DNA from: Dryobates pubescens
Taxonomy: Eukaryota; Chordata; Aves; Piciformes; Picidae
Length of the DNA: 64,000 bases
Reading direction: 5' to 3'
Assembly: GCF_014839835.1 (NCBI RefSeq)
Contig: NC_071646.1
Span: 1,922,001-1,986,000 of the forward strand
Shown: positions 11,491 to 21,621 of the stretch, one piece after another
Layout of the letters: each line of letters begins with the position of its first letter
How positions within the stretch are numbered: the stretch's first letter is position 1
Position numbers and translations under genes: made by a program
Notes under the pieces: generated by a model
Seen by the model: only the letters and a program-made list of their open reading frames with translations
Databases searched by the model: none
What the model was told of the DNA's origin: nothing

Positions 11491-12019
11491 CCATGACCCT
11501 GGGAGCCCACAGCGCACTGCTAGGACAGCTGTGGCATCACCCAAAGTTCAGCCACCCGCCCAAGAGAACACCTGAGCAGGCCTCTGGCTTTCAGCTCGTG
11601 TTCAGCACTGCTGTGCATTCCCAAGGATGCTCTCCAGAGGTTGTCCCCACCGTGGGAGGAGGCCAAGCCTTGGGCAGCTTCTCTTTCAGCTCCTGCCGGG
11701 TGAATTCTCCGCCGCAGCCGGCTGTGGTGGCTGAGCCGTAGCCTTAGGTATGCTTTTGTTCCTGCCTGGCTCAGGAAGCCTATTTTGATGGAAATGTCAA
11801 GGGACACAGATCTAAGTCCACTGGAATCCACTGATAAGGATCCTCCATTGTAAGAGAGTCGCTGTGGCTTTCTCAAAGTGGGGAAATCCACTGAAATTCC
11901 CTGGCTGCAGCCTCGGACATCCTAAAACTGGGGGTGGGGGGAGTTCCCCCTTTGTTCCACAGGGCATGGCCACTAAAACCAGCATGAAAGTCGGCAAGGA
12001 ATTTGGCTGGATGTCAGCT
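11491..12019. other. Intergenic, no feature recognised
   Basis: Unique sequence between the CR1-tail array and a small CR1 remnant. No exon, RNA gene or repeat identified. Confidence 0.5.
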
Positions 12020-12092
12020 AAACACCAGCTCCAGCGCCAGGCTTGGACTCCATCACCTTAAAGGTCTTTTTGCAACCAAGATGATTCTGCGC
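12020..12092 (+). mobile_element. CR1 3'-end remnant
   Basis: GGCTTGGACTCCATCACC, then AAAGGTCTTTTTGCAACC and GATGATTCTG: the last 60-70 bases of a CR1. Confidence 0.6.
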
Positions 12093-12689
12093 TGAGCCTG
12101 CTCAAAGCCAGTCCCAGCGGCTCGGTGCCGGCTCCTAGCAGGAGCTCTGTTTGCTTGCAGGCTCCTAACCTTGTTGATCCTTTCCTTTGTGGATTTCTCG
12201 TTCCCGAATAAACACCAGGACCTCAGCCCAGCTCTGAAAACCTCCACACCGTGGTCCAAACCCACGGCTCTGCCTCTGGATTTTGGCGGCCACAAGCTCA
12301 GCCCGCCTCTGCTTGCGGACTCTGCAAGGAACAAACTTTCCCCAGCAGCTTTGCCTACAGCGGTGAGGGAAAGGAAGAGCCCCACGAGGCATTAAAATGC
12401 CAAAGACAACAAAACCTTTAATGATCACCTCTCGTTAGTGGTCTCCCAAGCCGGCAGCATTCCTCACCTGCTGCTGGGTAGTGCTCAGGCAGGTGTGAAA
12501 CCCATTCCTCCTCTACAAACAGCGAGGAAACTGCTTTTGCTCTGATCCTCCCCACTGGGTGCCCCATCCATCAGCACAAGAAGGGAAAGAGATTAGCAGC
12601 AATGGGAGCCTTTGGGAAAGTAATTTATGGCCTATCACATCTAATGATTACAGCAGAGGCCACCTCTACAGCCCTCTTCCACCACAGCT

Positions 12690-13008
12690 GTGGATTGCAC
12701 CGGCATGCAGCCAAACCACCCATCCATCTACCCACCCATCCACCATCCATCCATCTACCCATTCATCCATCCATCTATCCATCCATCTATCCATCCATCC
12801 ACACATCCATCCATCCATCTATCCATCCATCCACACATCCATCCATCCATCTATCCATCCATCCACGCATCCATCCTTCCACCCTTCCATCCACCCATAC
12901 TTCCACCCATCCATCTACCTATCCATCCATCCACACATCCATCCACCCATCCTTCCACCCATCCATCTACCTATCCATCCACCCACCCATCCACCCACCT
13001 GCTCAGGA
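12690..13008. repeat. (CATC)n microsatellite, about 300 bp
   Basis: Long run of CATCCATC with CACC, TATC and TTCC interruptions. It is open in several plus-strand frames, giving spurious Pro/Ser/Ile/His proteins. Confidence 0.97.
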
Positions 13009-13039
13009 CACACATCTGTGGATGGAGCTGAGCTCTTTT

Positions 13040-13325
13040 CACTGGTTCCCAGGAACAGGACAAGGGGCACTGGGCACAAACTGGAACCCAGGAGGTTTCA
13101 CCTGGACTTAAGGAGAGACTCAGTTTCTGTGATGCTGCTGGAGGCCTGGAGCAGGCTGCCCAGAGAGGTTGTGGAGTCTCCTTCTCAGGAGAGCTTCCAA
13201 CCCCCCCTGGCCATTGTGCTCCTGGGCAAGCTGCTGTGGCTTGAGCAGGGGAGGTTTGGACTGGGTGATCTCCAGAGATCCTTTCCAACCCTCACCATTC
13301 TCTGTGGCTCTGGTTCTCTGATCTG
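13040..13325 (+). mobile_element. CR1 LINE 3' fragment (GGCACAAACTGG subfamily)
   Basis: Sense: GGGCACAAACTGGAACCCAG, GGAGCAGGCTGCCCAGAGAG, GGCCATTGTGCTCCTGGGCA, then GGGTGATCTCCAGAGATCC. The same diagnostic block recurs at 41800-42070, and reversed at 25150. Confidence 0.88.
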
Positions 13326-13724
13326 CTCTGGGTATAGCCCAGCTCATTTTCCCAGCTGGCTGCCTCCCCAGTGGTCAGATGTTGTGCCCTGACAAGTCAT
13401 TTGTAAGGATTATTCTGCAACACCTCCTTAACCTGATAACTTCTGCAGCAGGCTGCTGGTGACCCCAGGTCCTGCCATCCCTCCTTATCTTTGCCAGCAT
13501 AGGCAAGGAGAGCAGAAGGGAGCTTGCTGCTGCATGGAGCTATGGAGATAAGGATGCAGCCAGGGATAGAGCATGGCTGGAGAAAACAGAGGAGGGACAG
13601 AGCAGGGGAAAAGTCTCCCTTGGAGAGGCTGCACATGGAGAAATTTGAGCAGTGAAGCACACCAAGAAGAGAAATGCAGCAAAGCAGAACCATGATGAGA
13701 GTGACCCAGGCTGGGAGCAGCATA

Positions 13725-13800
13725 GCATCATAGAATGCACTGAGCTGGAAGAGGCCCTCAAAGGTCATCTTGTCCCTGTAGGGAGCAGGGAGATCTCCAG
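13725..13800 (-). mobile_element. CR1 3'-end remnant, antisense
   Basis: ATCATAGAATGCACTGAGC, then GAAGAGGCCCTCAAAGGTCA and TCTTGTCC: a reversed CR1 terminus. Confidence 0.6.
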
Positions 13801-14409
13801 CTGGATCAGGTTGCAGGTAGGGAAGGGCAGGCTCTGGGGTTGTGTCCTGCTGGCTCTAGAGCTGAACCAGCCACAGAAAGGTTCCAGGACCTCATTTCCT
13901 GGCTGCTGGTGCAGAACAAGTCACCCCAGGTCAGTGACACACTTCTTTAACCACTGGATTTATGAGACTGCCAGGAAGCAGCCAGGGAAGCAGCAGAAGG
14001 AAAACTTCTCTGGGGCTTTTCAGTGGTGGTGCTGGTGAGTGCTAACCTGAACCTCCTTACTGGGTGGCACTTAGCTCAGAGCACTTGCTGCAGCCAGAGA
14101 AGGGAGATGTGCAGTGCTCTCCATTGCACTTTCATCCAGATACTTGATGAAGAAAAGCACAACTCTCACCCCCCCCCTCCCCCATCCAACTCCAACCCTG
14201 GGCTTCCACCACTGAAGTCCCCCCACTTCCAGCCCCCAAGCCCCACACAGGTTGGGCTAAGGGCTGGGCAAGGACCTGGCCACAGTTTTCTCTTGTGTTG
14301 GTGGGCTGGGAGCAGTCCTCTGGGCCTTGCTCTCCTCTCAGGGCACCCATGGCTTGTGCCAGCACGTGGCTGGTGGAGATGGTGCACAGAGCACCAACCA
14401 CCCACACTG

Positions 14410-14575
14410 AGGGTGCTGAGACCACAGCCCAGGCTGCCCAGAGAGGTGGGAGATGCCCCAGGCCTGGCACCATTGCAGGGCAGGTTGTTTGGGGCTCCAC
14501 TTGCAGGTGTCCCTGCTGACTGCAGAGGGCTTGGACAGGACAACCTTTAAAGGTTCTCCCCAACCTAAAGCCCCC
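14410..14575 (+). mobile_element. CR1 LINE 3' fragment
   Basis: Sense: CAGGCTGCCCAGAGAGGTGG, GTGTCCCTGCTGACTGCAGA, then CCTTTAAAGGTTCTCCCCAA. Confidence 0.8.
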
Positions 14576-14579
14576 TGTG

Positions 14580-15257
14580 AGTGGATGGCACCACCTCCCT
14601 CAAGCTCCCCCTGCTACAGACCCAACAGCTTGCATCCATCAAACAGCCCAGGACGCCCTGTGCTGCGCTCCCAGGCGCTGGGAGGGGGAAGGTCACAGCC
14701 TGTGGGGCTGCAGAAGTGTCATGGGATTCCTAAAAGGAAAATAAGCAAACTTCTCCCCTCCCCTCCCCCCCAAAAACCCCAAACCCAAGCCCTGGAGCTT
14801 TCCTCCTCAGTGCAGGAAGTGTCCCAGGGCAGTGACTCCGCATCCGTTACCGGCGGATGCTGATGGAGAGGCTTTGTCTGCTGGCAGCTAGGGAAGGCTG
14901 CATCAGCTGCTGCCTGTCCCCATAGGGTTGGGGACCAAACAGGGTCAGGGCAGCTGGGGACAGCAGTGCCAGCCAGGTCGTGGTGCTTCCCAGTGCCTCT
15001 GCAGCGCTGGCAGCCTGGAGAAGCTTTGTCCAAAGCAGGAGCTGCAGCGGGGCGGTCGCACAGAGCTGCCACGGGGCCCTCTGGGGAAGGGTTTGGTTGG
15101 CTGATGGCCAAAAGGGCAGCACTGACCTCAAAGAGCATCTTCCCCTGTTGGCCAGGGCCAGCAGAGCAGAACGTGACACGGACACAGGGCAAGGAGCAGG
15201 GCTCATTCCTTCTCCCCCACCAGATCTGTCAGGGGCTGTTCTCAGGAAGTTTCCTGT
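14580..15257. other. Intergenic, no feature recognised
   Basis: Unique GC-rich sequence preceding the solo LTR. Overlapping open frames on both strands show no domain. Confidence 0.5.
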
Positions 15258-15725
15258 TGTTGTAGTTTGAGCTGGGTGCCCCCCTGGTGCATTCACTTCC
15301 TGTGTCCAGAAGTCCAGCCCAGAGGGATGGACACAGGAAATTGTGTATTTCCTACCATAATTCTTTGCACCACTATAAGATCCAGTGCGGAGCCTGGCAC
15401 TTCCTCTTTCCTTCCCTCTCCGAGACTTGGTAACTGGGGGAGAGATCTCCCGGCCATGGGCCTGATTAGGCCCAAGGCCACAGGGGGATGGGCAGTCTCA
15501 GGCCTGGCCAGCTGAGACTAGCCCAGCAGAGGGAGGGGGAAGAAGGAGCCCTGGGGGTTTTGGATGCACCCTCAGGTGGGGATGGGATCTTTCTTTGTCA
15601 CTGCGCTTTGGGTTTTCTGTAACATTCACTGCTTTCTATTTAAACTTTCATCACCTTTGCAATCCGTTTGCCTGAGTTGTTATTTCTGCCTGTGGTGGGG
15701 AGGGGACCTGCCCCAACCCATTACA
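15258..15725. mobile_element. Solo LTR of an ERVL-type endogenous retrovirus (fossil)
   Basis: A 468-bp block that starts TGTTGTAGTTTGA and ends CCATTACA, so it has TG...CA termini. It is flanked on both sides by the 5-bp direct repeat CCTGT (15253-15257 and 15726-15730). A TATA-like CTATAAGA lies at about 15372. No internal retroviral sequence adjoins it, so it is a solo LTR left by recombination. It looks whole as an LTR. The perfect target duplication suggests moderate age. The ERVL assignment rests on the terminal sequence and the 5-bp duplication. Confidence 0.82.
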
Positions 15726-16109
15726 CCTGTTTATGCAGACAAAGGCTGCTCAGGGACAATGAGCAGCAGAGGGCTTTGGCAGGGGGAGCAGCACAGGCCT
15801 GGGCAGCAGGAGCGCAGAGCAGAGCAGCCACCAGCACTGGTACTGAAAAGCTTGGCTTCAGCCAACGCGACTTCGAGTAGCAGGAGGTCAGGCGAGGACA
15901 GGGCTGCAGCCAGCTCCAGGATTTGTTGAGCCCCATTAGGTGGCTGGGAAACTGCAAGAGCTCAGCTGGGCTTCGGTGAGAGGGCTGTGGAGAGCAGGCT
16001 GCAAGTGCACCAGGACATAAAGGGTGGCTGCTAGGAGGATGGAGACTCCCTGTTGACAGGGAGTGCCATGGAAAAGCTGAGGAGCAATAGGTACAAATCA
16101 CTCCTGGGG

Positions 16110-16440
16110 GATGGGAGGGGATAGGATAGGATAGGATAGGATAGGATAGGATAGGATAGGATAGGATAGGATAGACCAGACCAGGTTGGAAGAGACCTTT
16201 GAGATCACCAAGTCCAACCTCTCACCCAGCACCATCTGATCAACTCAACCATGGCACCAAGCAGCCCATCCAGGCTCTTCCTAAACACCTCCAGGGATGG
16301 GGACTCCACCACCTCCCTGGGCAGCACATCCCAGTGGCCAATCTCTCTTTCTGGGAAGAACTTGTTCCCAACACCCAGCCTGAACCTCCCCTGGCACAGC
16401 TTGAGACTGTGTTCTCTTGTTCTGGTAGATACTAACTGGA
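16110..16440 (-). mobile_element. CR1 3' fragment with (GGATA)n tail, antisense
   Basis: (GGATA)n at about 16113-16177 sits where the reversed ATTCTATG tail should be. It is followed by GGTTGGAAGAGACCTTTGAG, the GGGATGGGGACTCCACC block and TGTGTTCTCTTGTTCTGGT. Confidence 0.92.
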
Positions 16441-16484
16441 CTTCCCCCCCCCCCCCCCCTGAGAACAGTTAAGGGATTGGAATA

Positions 16485-16752
16485 ACCATAGAATCAGCCA
16501 GGTTGGAAAAGACCTCAGAGATCATCAAGCCCAACCTCTTACCTACTACCTAACACCTCCTGACAACTAAGCCATGGCTTCATAATCATAGAGCATAGAA
16601 TGGTTTGGGTTGGAAAAGACCTCAGAGATCACTGAGTCCAACCATCAGCCTAAGACCTGATCCAGCTGAACCTGCTGGAGCAGGGGGGGTTGCACTGGGT
16701 GATCTCCAGAGGTCCCTTCCACCCTCCACCGTGCTGGGATCCTGTGACCAGA
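16485..16752. mobile_element. Three CR1 3'-end fragments, two minus then one plus
   Basis: 16488-16575 and 16590-16655 read antisense (TGGTTTGGGTTGGAAAAGAC). 16660-16752 reads sense (GGTTGCACTGGGTGATCTCC, AGGTCCCTTCCACC). The second and third are joined head to head. Confidence 0.75.
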
Positions 16753-17340
16753 GATGCTGCAATAGGATCTGCTGCCTGTCTGCCACCCACGGAGCTGGGC
16801 CAAGGTGTGGGCTCCTGCAAGCAGCTCCTGGAGATGCCCTGGAGCAGCTCTGTGGCTACCAGAGAGCAGCACCTGCTGGAGATGACAGTGGCTGCCAGAC
16901 ATGTGCTGTCCTGCCAGGAGACAAACCCAGCCCTGGGGGCAGCCTGTGGGGTGAGCCTGCAGCTGCCACCTCCAAGATGTGCTGATCCTGGTGGCGATTT
17001 TCCTGGCTCCCATCCCCCAGGGGCACAGCCCAGCTGCAGCCTCCACACTGGGGATGTCCCCACAGCCAACCCACGCTGGAGAAGAGAAGGGTTTGGCACC
17101 AGCCCTCACCCCAAGCAGTGTTCCAAGCTCACCTTCCACCCCTGGCAATTCCCCTCCAGGTCCCTGTTCCGTGGGGCTGGTTTGATCCTTGGGCTCAACC
17201 TCCCAGCTGAGGCTTTACCTTGTCCCCCCCGCGGGCATCCATCAAGTATCGGTTTCAAAGGTGGAAGCACTCAGCACCAGCTGCTGAAAAGCAGCATCTG
17301 GGGAAAGGAACTGCAGCTTTGGGAGCCCTGCAGAGCCCCT
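16753..17340. other. Intergenic, no feature recognised
   Basis: Unique sequence between the CR1 cluster and the 63-bp array, open in one plus frame but without any recognisable domain. Confidence 0.5.
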
Positions 17341-17592
17341 GCAGAGCCCAGAGAGCTGCAGCAGGCTGAGCAAGAGCAGGATTCAACCCCACAGCTGACA
17401 TCTGCAGAGCCCAGGGAGCTGCAGCAGGCTGAGCAAGAGCAGGATTCAACCCCACAGTTGACATCTGCAGAGCCCAGGGAGCTGCAGCAGGTTGAGCAGG
17501 AGCAGGATTCAACCCCACAGCTGACATCTGCAGAGCCCAGGGAGCTGCAGCAGGCTGAGCAAGAGCAGGATTCAACCCCACAGCTGACATCG
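17341..17592. repeat. 63-bp minisatellite, 4 copies
   Basis: GCAGAGCCCA recurs at 17341, 17404, 17467 and 17530, an exact 63-bp period. Because 63 is a multiple of 3, both strands stay open across the array: a 21-residue repeat (AEPRELQQAEQEQD...) on plus and another on minus. Confidence 0.95.
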
Positions 17593-19664
17593 TGCCAGCA
17601 AGCATTAGGGACTACGCCTGGGGGACTTCAGAACAGGATTCAGCTCTGCCACAGCTCCTGCAGGGTGCTCGGAGATGCCTGTTCGTGGGAATGAAATGCT
17701 GGGGGAGATGCACAACCTCCTTTCCACGTCAAGGTATTAGCCAGCAGCCCCCAAAAGGGCATTTTGAAGCCAGGCTGCCACCCCGGCAGCAGGGTCCCTC
17801 AGCGCCCGGACAGGGCAGAGGCGGCAGGCAGCCTGCTGGGAGGCGCTGGTCCAGCCTGGGCTCAGCCCGGGGATGCCATCTGCTGTTCGGAGCGCTGGGA
17901 GGAGAGCAGGAGCCCATCCAGCACCTCTCGGCCCCACACCGAGCACAGCGCTGCTCGAAACCAACCGGCCCAGGACAACGCACGGTCAGGGCGCATCTGA
18001 TTCACCTCCCTGCTCCCCGGCCTTGGTTGCCGGTCACATCCCCAGCACCCGCAGGGCAGGCACAGCCCTTTTGTTCCAAGCAACGGCAGATTATCTCCCG
18101 GTCTCCCATTTCCCACAGGAGCAGGAACAGCCCAGAGAAGGGCAGGATTCAGGCTGCAGCTGTGGGAACCTTCAGTGGAGAGATTTAATCCTCCAGCTCC
18201 TGCCTGCCAGCGTGCTGGAACTGGTGAATGCCACCCTCCAGCCTCTAGAGGTAATGGGAAAGCTTGGAGGGTTTCTCCTGCTCGGAATCTCGACCCACTG
18301 GAAAGGTTTTTCCCACGAGCTGAGAGGAGCCAGGGACGAGCTGCTGGTTCCCAAAGGACCTTGGGGGGCTGGCAAGAGGGTGGCTGTTGCTGGAGCCCCA
18401 CAGGATCTCCTTGCAGTCCTTGATCAGCCTAGAAGTGACCTGGAGAAGTGCAAAGGACAGCTTGGTTTGGAGCACCTGGCTCTGCATAGCATCAGCACAG
18501 AGAAAAGCAACCCCAGCCAGGGCCACCCAGTGCCCTGCCACCGGCAGGGGACACAGCAGCTCTGGGCACCTCCCAGGGACCCTCTTTGGGGCTGGTTTCA
18601 CTGCAAAGGCAGCAGCTCCTTGCTCTGCTGCAACTCAGAGCCTCTCTTTCTCCCCCACTCTTCATGCCCAGCACATCCCCAGCTTTGATTAGTGACCATT
18701 CCCCCTCCCCCCCAGCCTTGTCCCCAGCCCCTGACACCTCTTCATCAGCTCCTGGAGCAGGCTCATTCCCATGACGTTCCTTTTCTGTCCTTCCCTTCAG
18801 CCTTTCTGGAGGGAGAAAGCCAAGGATCAGCCTCCAGCTGTGCTGCAGCCAGACAAAGGCAGCAGATTCCTCCTCCCTTTGCTCCAGCTGAACAAAGCCA
18901 GGGCAGCAGCTCTGAACCCTGAGCCTCCACTGCGAGGAGCAGGGCTCAGGGCTAATGAGACAGCGAGGGCAGAGGAGCAGCAGGCTGAGCTGGCTGTGGG
19001 AAAGGGTCCTCAGGGACAAAAGGAAAACACTTCATTAAGAGCTAGGGGCTCAGGGCTCTGCAGAGGAGGCTGCAGTGGAGAGTTGCTGTGCTGGGAGAGA
19101 CAGAGTTTGTTCCAGAAGAGAAGGCTTCCTCCTTCCCTCCAAGCTTCCTCCACCCTCCTGCAATTCCTGCAGTTCAAGTGGATGTTCTCTGAGCCTGCTG
19201 GGGTCAGCAGGCAGCACCCCCAGGGCTGCACAGGAAGAGAAGTGTGCTCCCAGCACCTTCCCTCAGCTCTGCTGGAGCCAGCAGATCTTTAATCAGCCCA
19301 GAATGCTGCTAGACAAAAAGGCCCTGCTGCCCTGCTCACCATTCCCCAGAGCCCCAAGCAGAGCTCACCCTGGAGCCCTCTCTGACCACACTGCACCAAG
19401 ATGATCTTAGCTTAAGTTCTGAGCTCCTCAGCAGGAGCCTGGACCACAACCACCATCACTGCAGGCAGCTTCCCCCACCCTGGCTGGAGCTGCAGATGGG
19501 CAGCAGGCTGGGCAGCAGGCTGGGCAGCAGGGGCAGGGCTCCTTTCTGTGTCTGAGATCTGCATTGACACAACCTTCCCAAACATAGAGACTGAAGGAAG
19601 GAAGCAGCAGGACCACAGGTGGGAACACGACAGGGGATGGGGACAGACACTGCTTTCCCCTTCC
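17593..19664. other. Intergenic, no feature recognised
   Basis: About 2 kb free of CR1. A unique sequence with no defined exon or RNA gene. Long open frames overlap on both strands, as expected from GC-rich DNA. Confidence 0.5.
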
Positions 19665-20005
19665 ATGGAGTCACAGGGGCTGGAAGGGTCCCCTGGAGAT
19701 GATCCAGTCCAATCCCCCTGCCAGAGCAGGGTCACCCACAGCAGGTTGCCCAGGATGCCAACACCCAGATGGGTTTGGGTTGACTCCAGAGATGGAAGCT
19801 CCATAACCTCTCTGGGCACCCTGCGCCAGGGCTCCGTTTCCTCTTGTCCTGTTTCTTGCTGCATGTGAAAAGAGACCAACCCTCACCTAGCTCCTTCCAG
19901 GGAGCTGCAGAAGGTCTCACCCCAGCCTCCTCTTCTGCAGTTTAAACAACCCCAACTCCCTCAGCTGCTCCTCACGGGACCTGTGTCCAAGGTCCCTGCC
20001 CCTCC
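19665..20005 (-). mobile_element. CR1 LINE fragment, antisense
   Basis: Reversed 3' end GGGGCTGGAAGGGTCCCCTG and GATGATCCAGTCCAATCCCC, then CTCCATAACCTCTCTGGGCA and the ORF2-tail block CTCCCTCAGCTGCTCCTCA. Confidence 0.8.
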
Positions 20006-20019
20006 GGCTGTGCCCACCC

Positions 20020-20270
20020 CGGGGACCGCAGCTGGGGCCAGCCCCGGAGCCTGCGCTCGGGAAGCAGCGAGGATCGAGCAGCAGCGAGGATCGAGCAGCC
20101 TCCGGTCCCTACCGGCGGGCCCCGGCCCTGCCGTTGCCGCAGCCGCCGCACGGTGTCCTCGGAGCTCCGCAGCAGCGGGACCGGCACCGGCTGAGCCCCG
20201 CGGCACGGAGGGGCTGCCGCCGGGACCTCTCCACCTCCCTCCTCCTCCGGCAGCCCAGGGACCGCTCCAC
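20020..20270. promoter_or_regulatory. CpG island in the NUAK2-KLHDC8A intergenic region
   Basis: Dense CpG and CCG/CGG runs, with GATCGAGCAGCAGCGAG repeated twice near 20070-20100. It lies just past the KLHDC8A 3' end and is not repeat-derived as far as I can tell. It could be a promoter for an unannotated transcript or simply GC-rich DNA. Confidence 0.35.
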
Positions 20271-20439
20271 AGGAGGGATGAGGCCCCCTTGGAGAGGAAC
20301 AAGTGATGGGGCAGTGCCCAAGGAAGGGCCACCCCACCGAGACCTGCACCGCTGCCGGCTCCCAGCTGCGGTCTGGGTCCCAGAGTTTCGTCCAAGGAGG
20401 ACCCTGACGCAGCCCAGAGCACAGAGCTGCCTTCCCTGA

Positions 20440-21427
20440 GGGCTTTTCTGAGACAGCTTTTAATGATGCAACTGCTACAAGCTAGAATTGCGACCTCGTG
20501 CCTGGGACCCCCTGCCGAAGAACAAAATCAGAGAGGAGAGGAAGGTTGGGGTCTTCTGGCTTCACTGCAACAAAGCCATGGCCAAAGCCACTGCCTGGCT
20601 CCTCCAGGACTCCCTCAGGTCTGCTGCTCTTCTCCCAGGGCTGAGCAGAACATCTCAAAGCATTAAGAGAGCTACAGGCCAGCTTGAAACACTGCAGGGT
20701 TGAGGTCATCTCTGCATGAAACCCAGCAAAGGCAGAGCCTGTGCCAGTCCTGGGCCAAAAGGAAGGTCCTTCCCTCTGGCCAAAACAGTCCCTTGGGCAT
20801 TCATCCCTCCCAGGAGCTTTGGCAGCCTCTTGCCCCAGCTCCTGGCAAAGCAACAGTCAAATGCTACAGGTCTGCAGGAGAAGCCTTGCTATGAAGGCAA
20901 AAGAATGCTCCCCTGGGTCTGGCTGCAGCTCAGGACTGGCCCTGCTTGCAAGCCAACAGGATCTGTGCAGGGAAGCACCTGGATGGAGATCCCAGGATGC
21001 TCAGAGGGCAGCATCACAACAGCTCTCCCTGAACTGACCTGGCTGGATGCTCCCAGCGCCTCCAAACCCTTCGCTAGAGGGTCAGGATGGCCACAGGCAG
21101 CCACCTGCCCACACCCTGATGCCCAGAGTCCTTGCTGCTGGCAGGAGGCACACCACCAGCACTGCAGGCAGCTCCTTCACATGGCCTTCCCTGCAGAGCT
21201 CCCAAGACAGCTGCAGAGGACCACTGGCCAGCGTGCTCCTTCCCTCTGTGCAGCTGGAACGGCAGCACCCAGGAGGGAGAGGAGCAGCAGCCCTGGCCCC
21301 AGGGCAAGGCTGGCTTCAGGCAGTGCCCAGCTGCCAGGCTCCCAGGGCAGCTTGGGCGGTGGGCACCCAGCAGCACCACCACTGCTGCAGGCAGCAAGGG
21401 GCAGGTCCTTGGCCAGGCAGGAGGCAG
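20440..21427 (-). other. KLHDC8A: KLHDC8A 3' UTR
   Basis: Runs from the stop codon to just past the ATTAAA at 20459-20464. Unique sequence without CR1, whereas every neighbouring stretch of this length has one. The open frames within it are not conserved genes. Confidence 0.5.
20459..20464 (-). terminator. KLHDC8A: Poly(A) signal ATTAAA of KLHDC8A
   Basis: ATTAAA on the minus strand about 960 bases after the KLHDC8A stop codon. This implies a roughly 1-kb 3' UTR across 20440-21427 with no transposon inside it. Confidence 0.5.
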
Positions 21428-21621
21428 CTAGGACTCAGAGAGGCACAGAGCCTCCACTGCACTGCTCAGGCCCTGGCTCACTCCACCAACGGCCAGCAGA
21501 CAGTTCCGGACCACGATGCTGGAGCAGGCGCAGCGTGGGGTGGGCATGGGGGGGAGGCTCTCCCACTTGTTCTTCTCGGGGTGGAAGGCCTCTGCAGAGT
21601 CCAGGACCGTTGGCTGGTTTC
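21428..21621 (-). CDS. KLHDC8A: KLHDC8A coding exon 5 (stop codon)
   Basis: Acceptor TGTGCCTCCAG, then GAAACCAGCC. Encodes [18 protein letters not shown] through VEALCLSES and a stop at 21430-21428. This is the last Kelch blade. Confidence 0.95.

Noticed and set aside
11003-11544. Minus-strand frames encoding ESEPWNQNHGI repeats
   Set aside because: Translation of the CR1-tail satellite; not a protein repeat family.
12559-13392. 277-codon frame rich in HPSIHPS
   Set aside because: Translation of a (CATC)n microsatellite followed by a CR1.
16690-17694. 334-codon plus-strand open frame with a 21-residue repeat
   Set aside because: Openness is created by the 63-bp minisatellite, and the opposite strand is equally open. 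There is no domain, and part of the frame overlaps a CR1 end.
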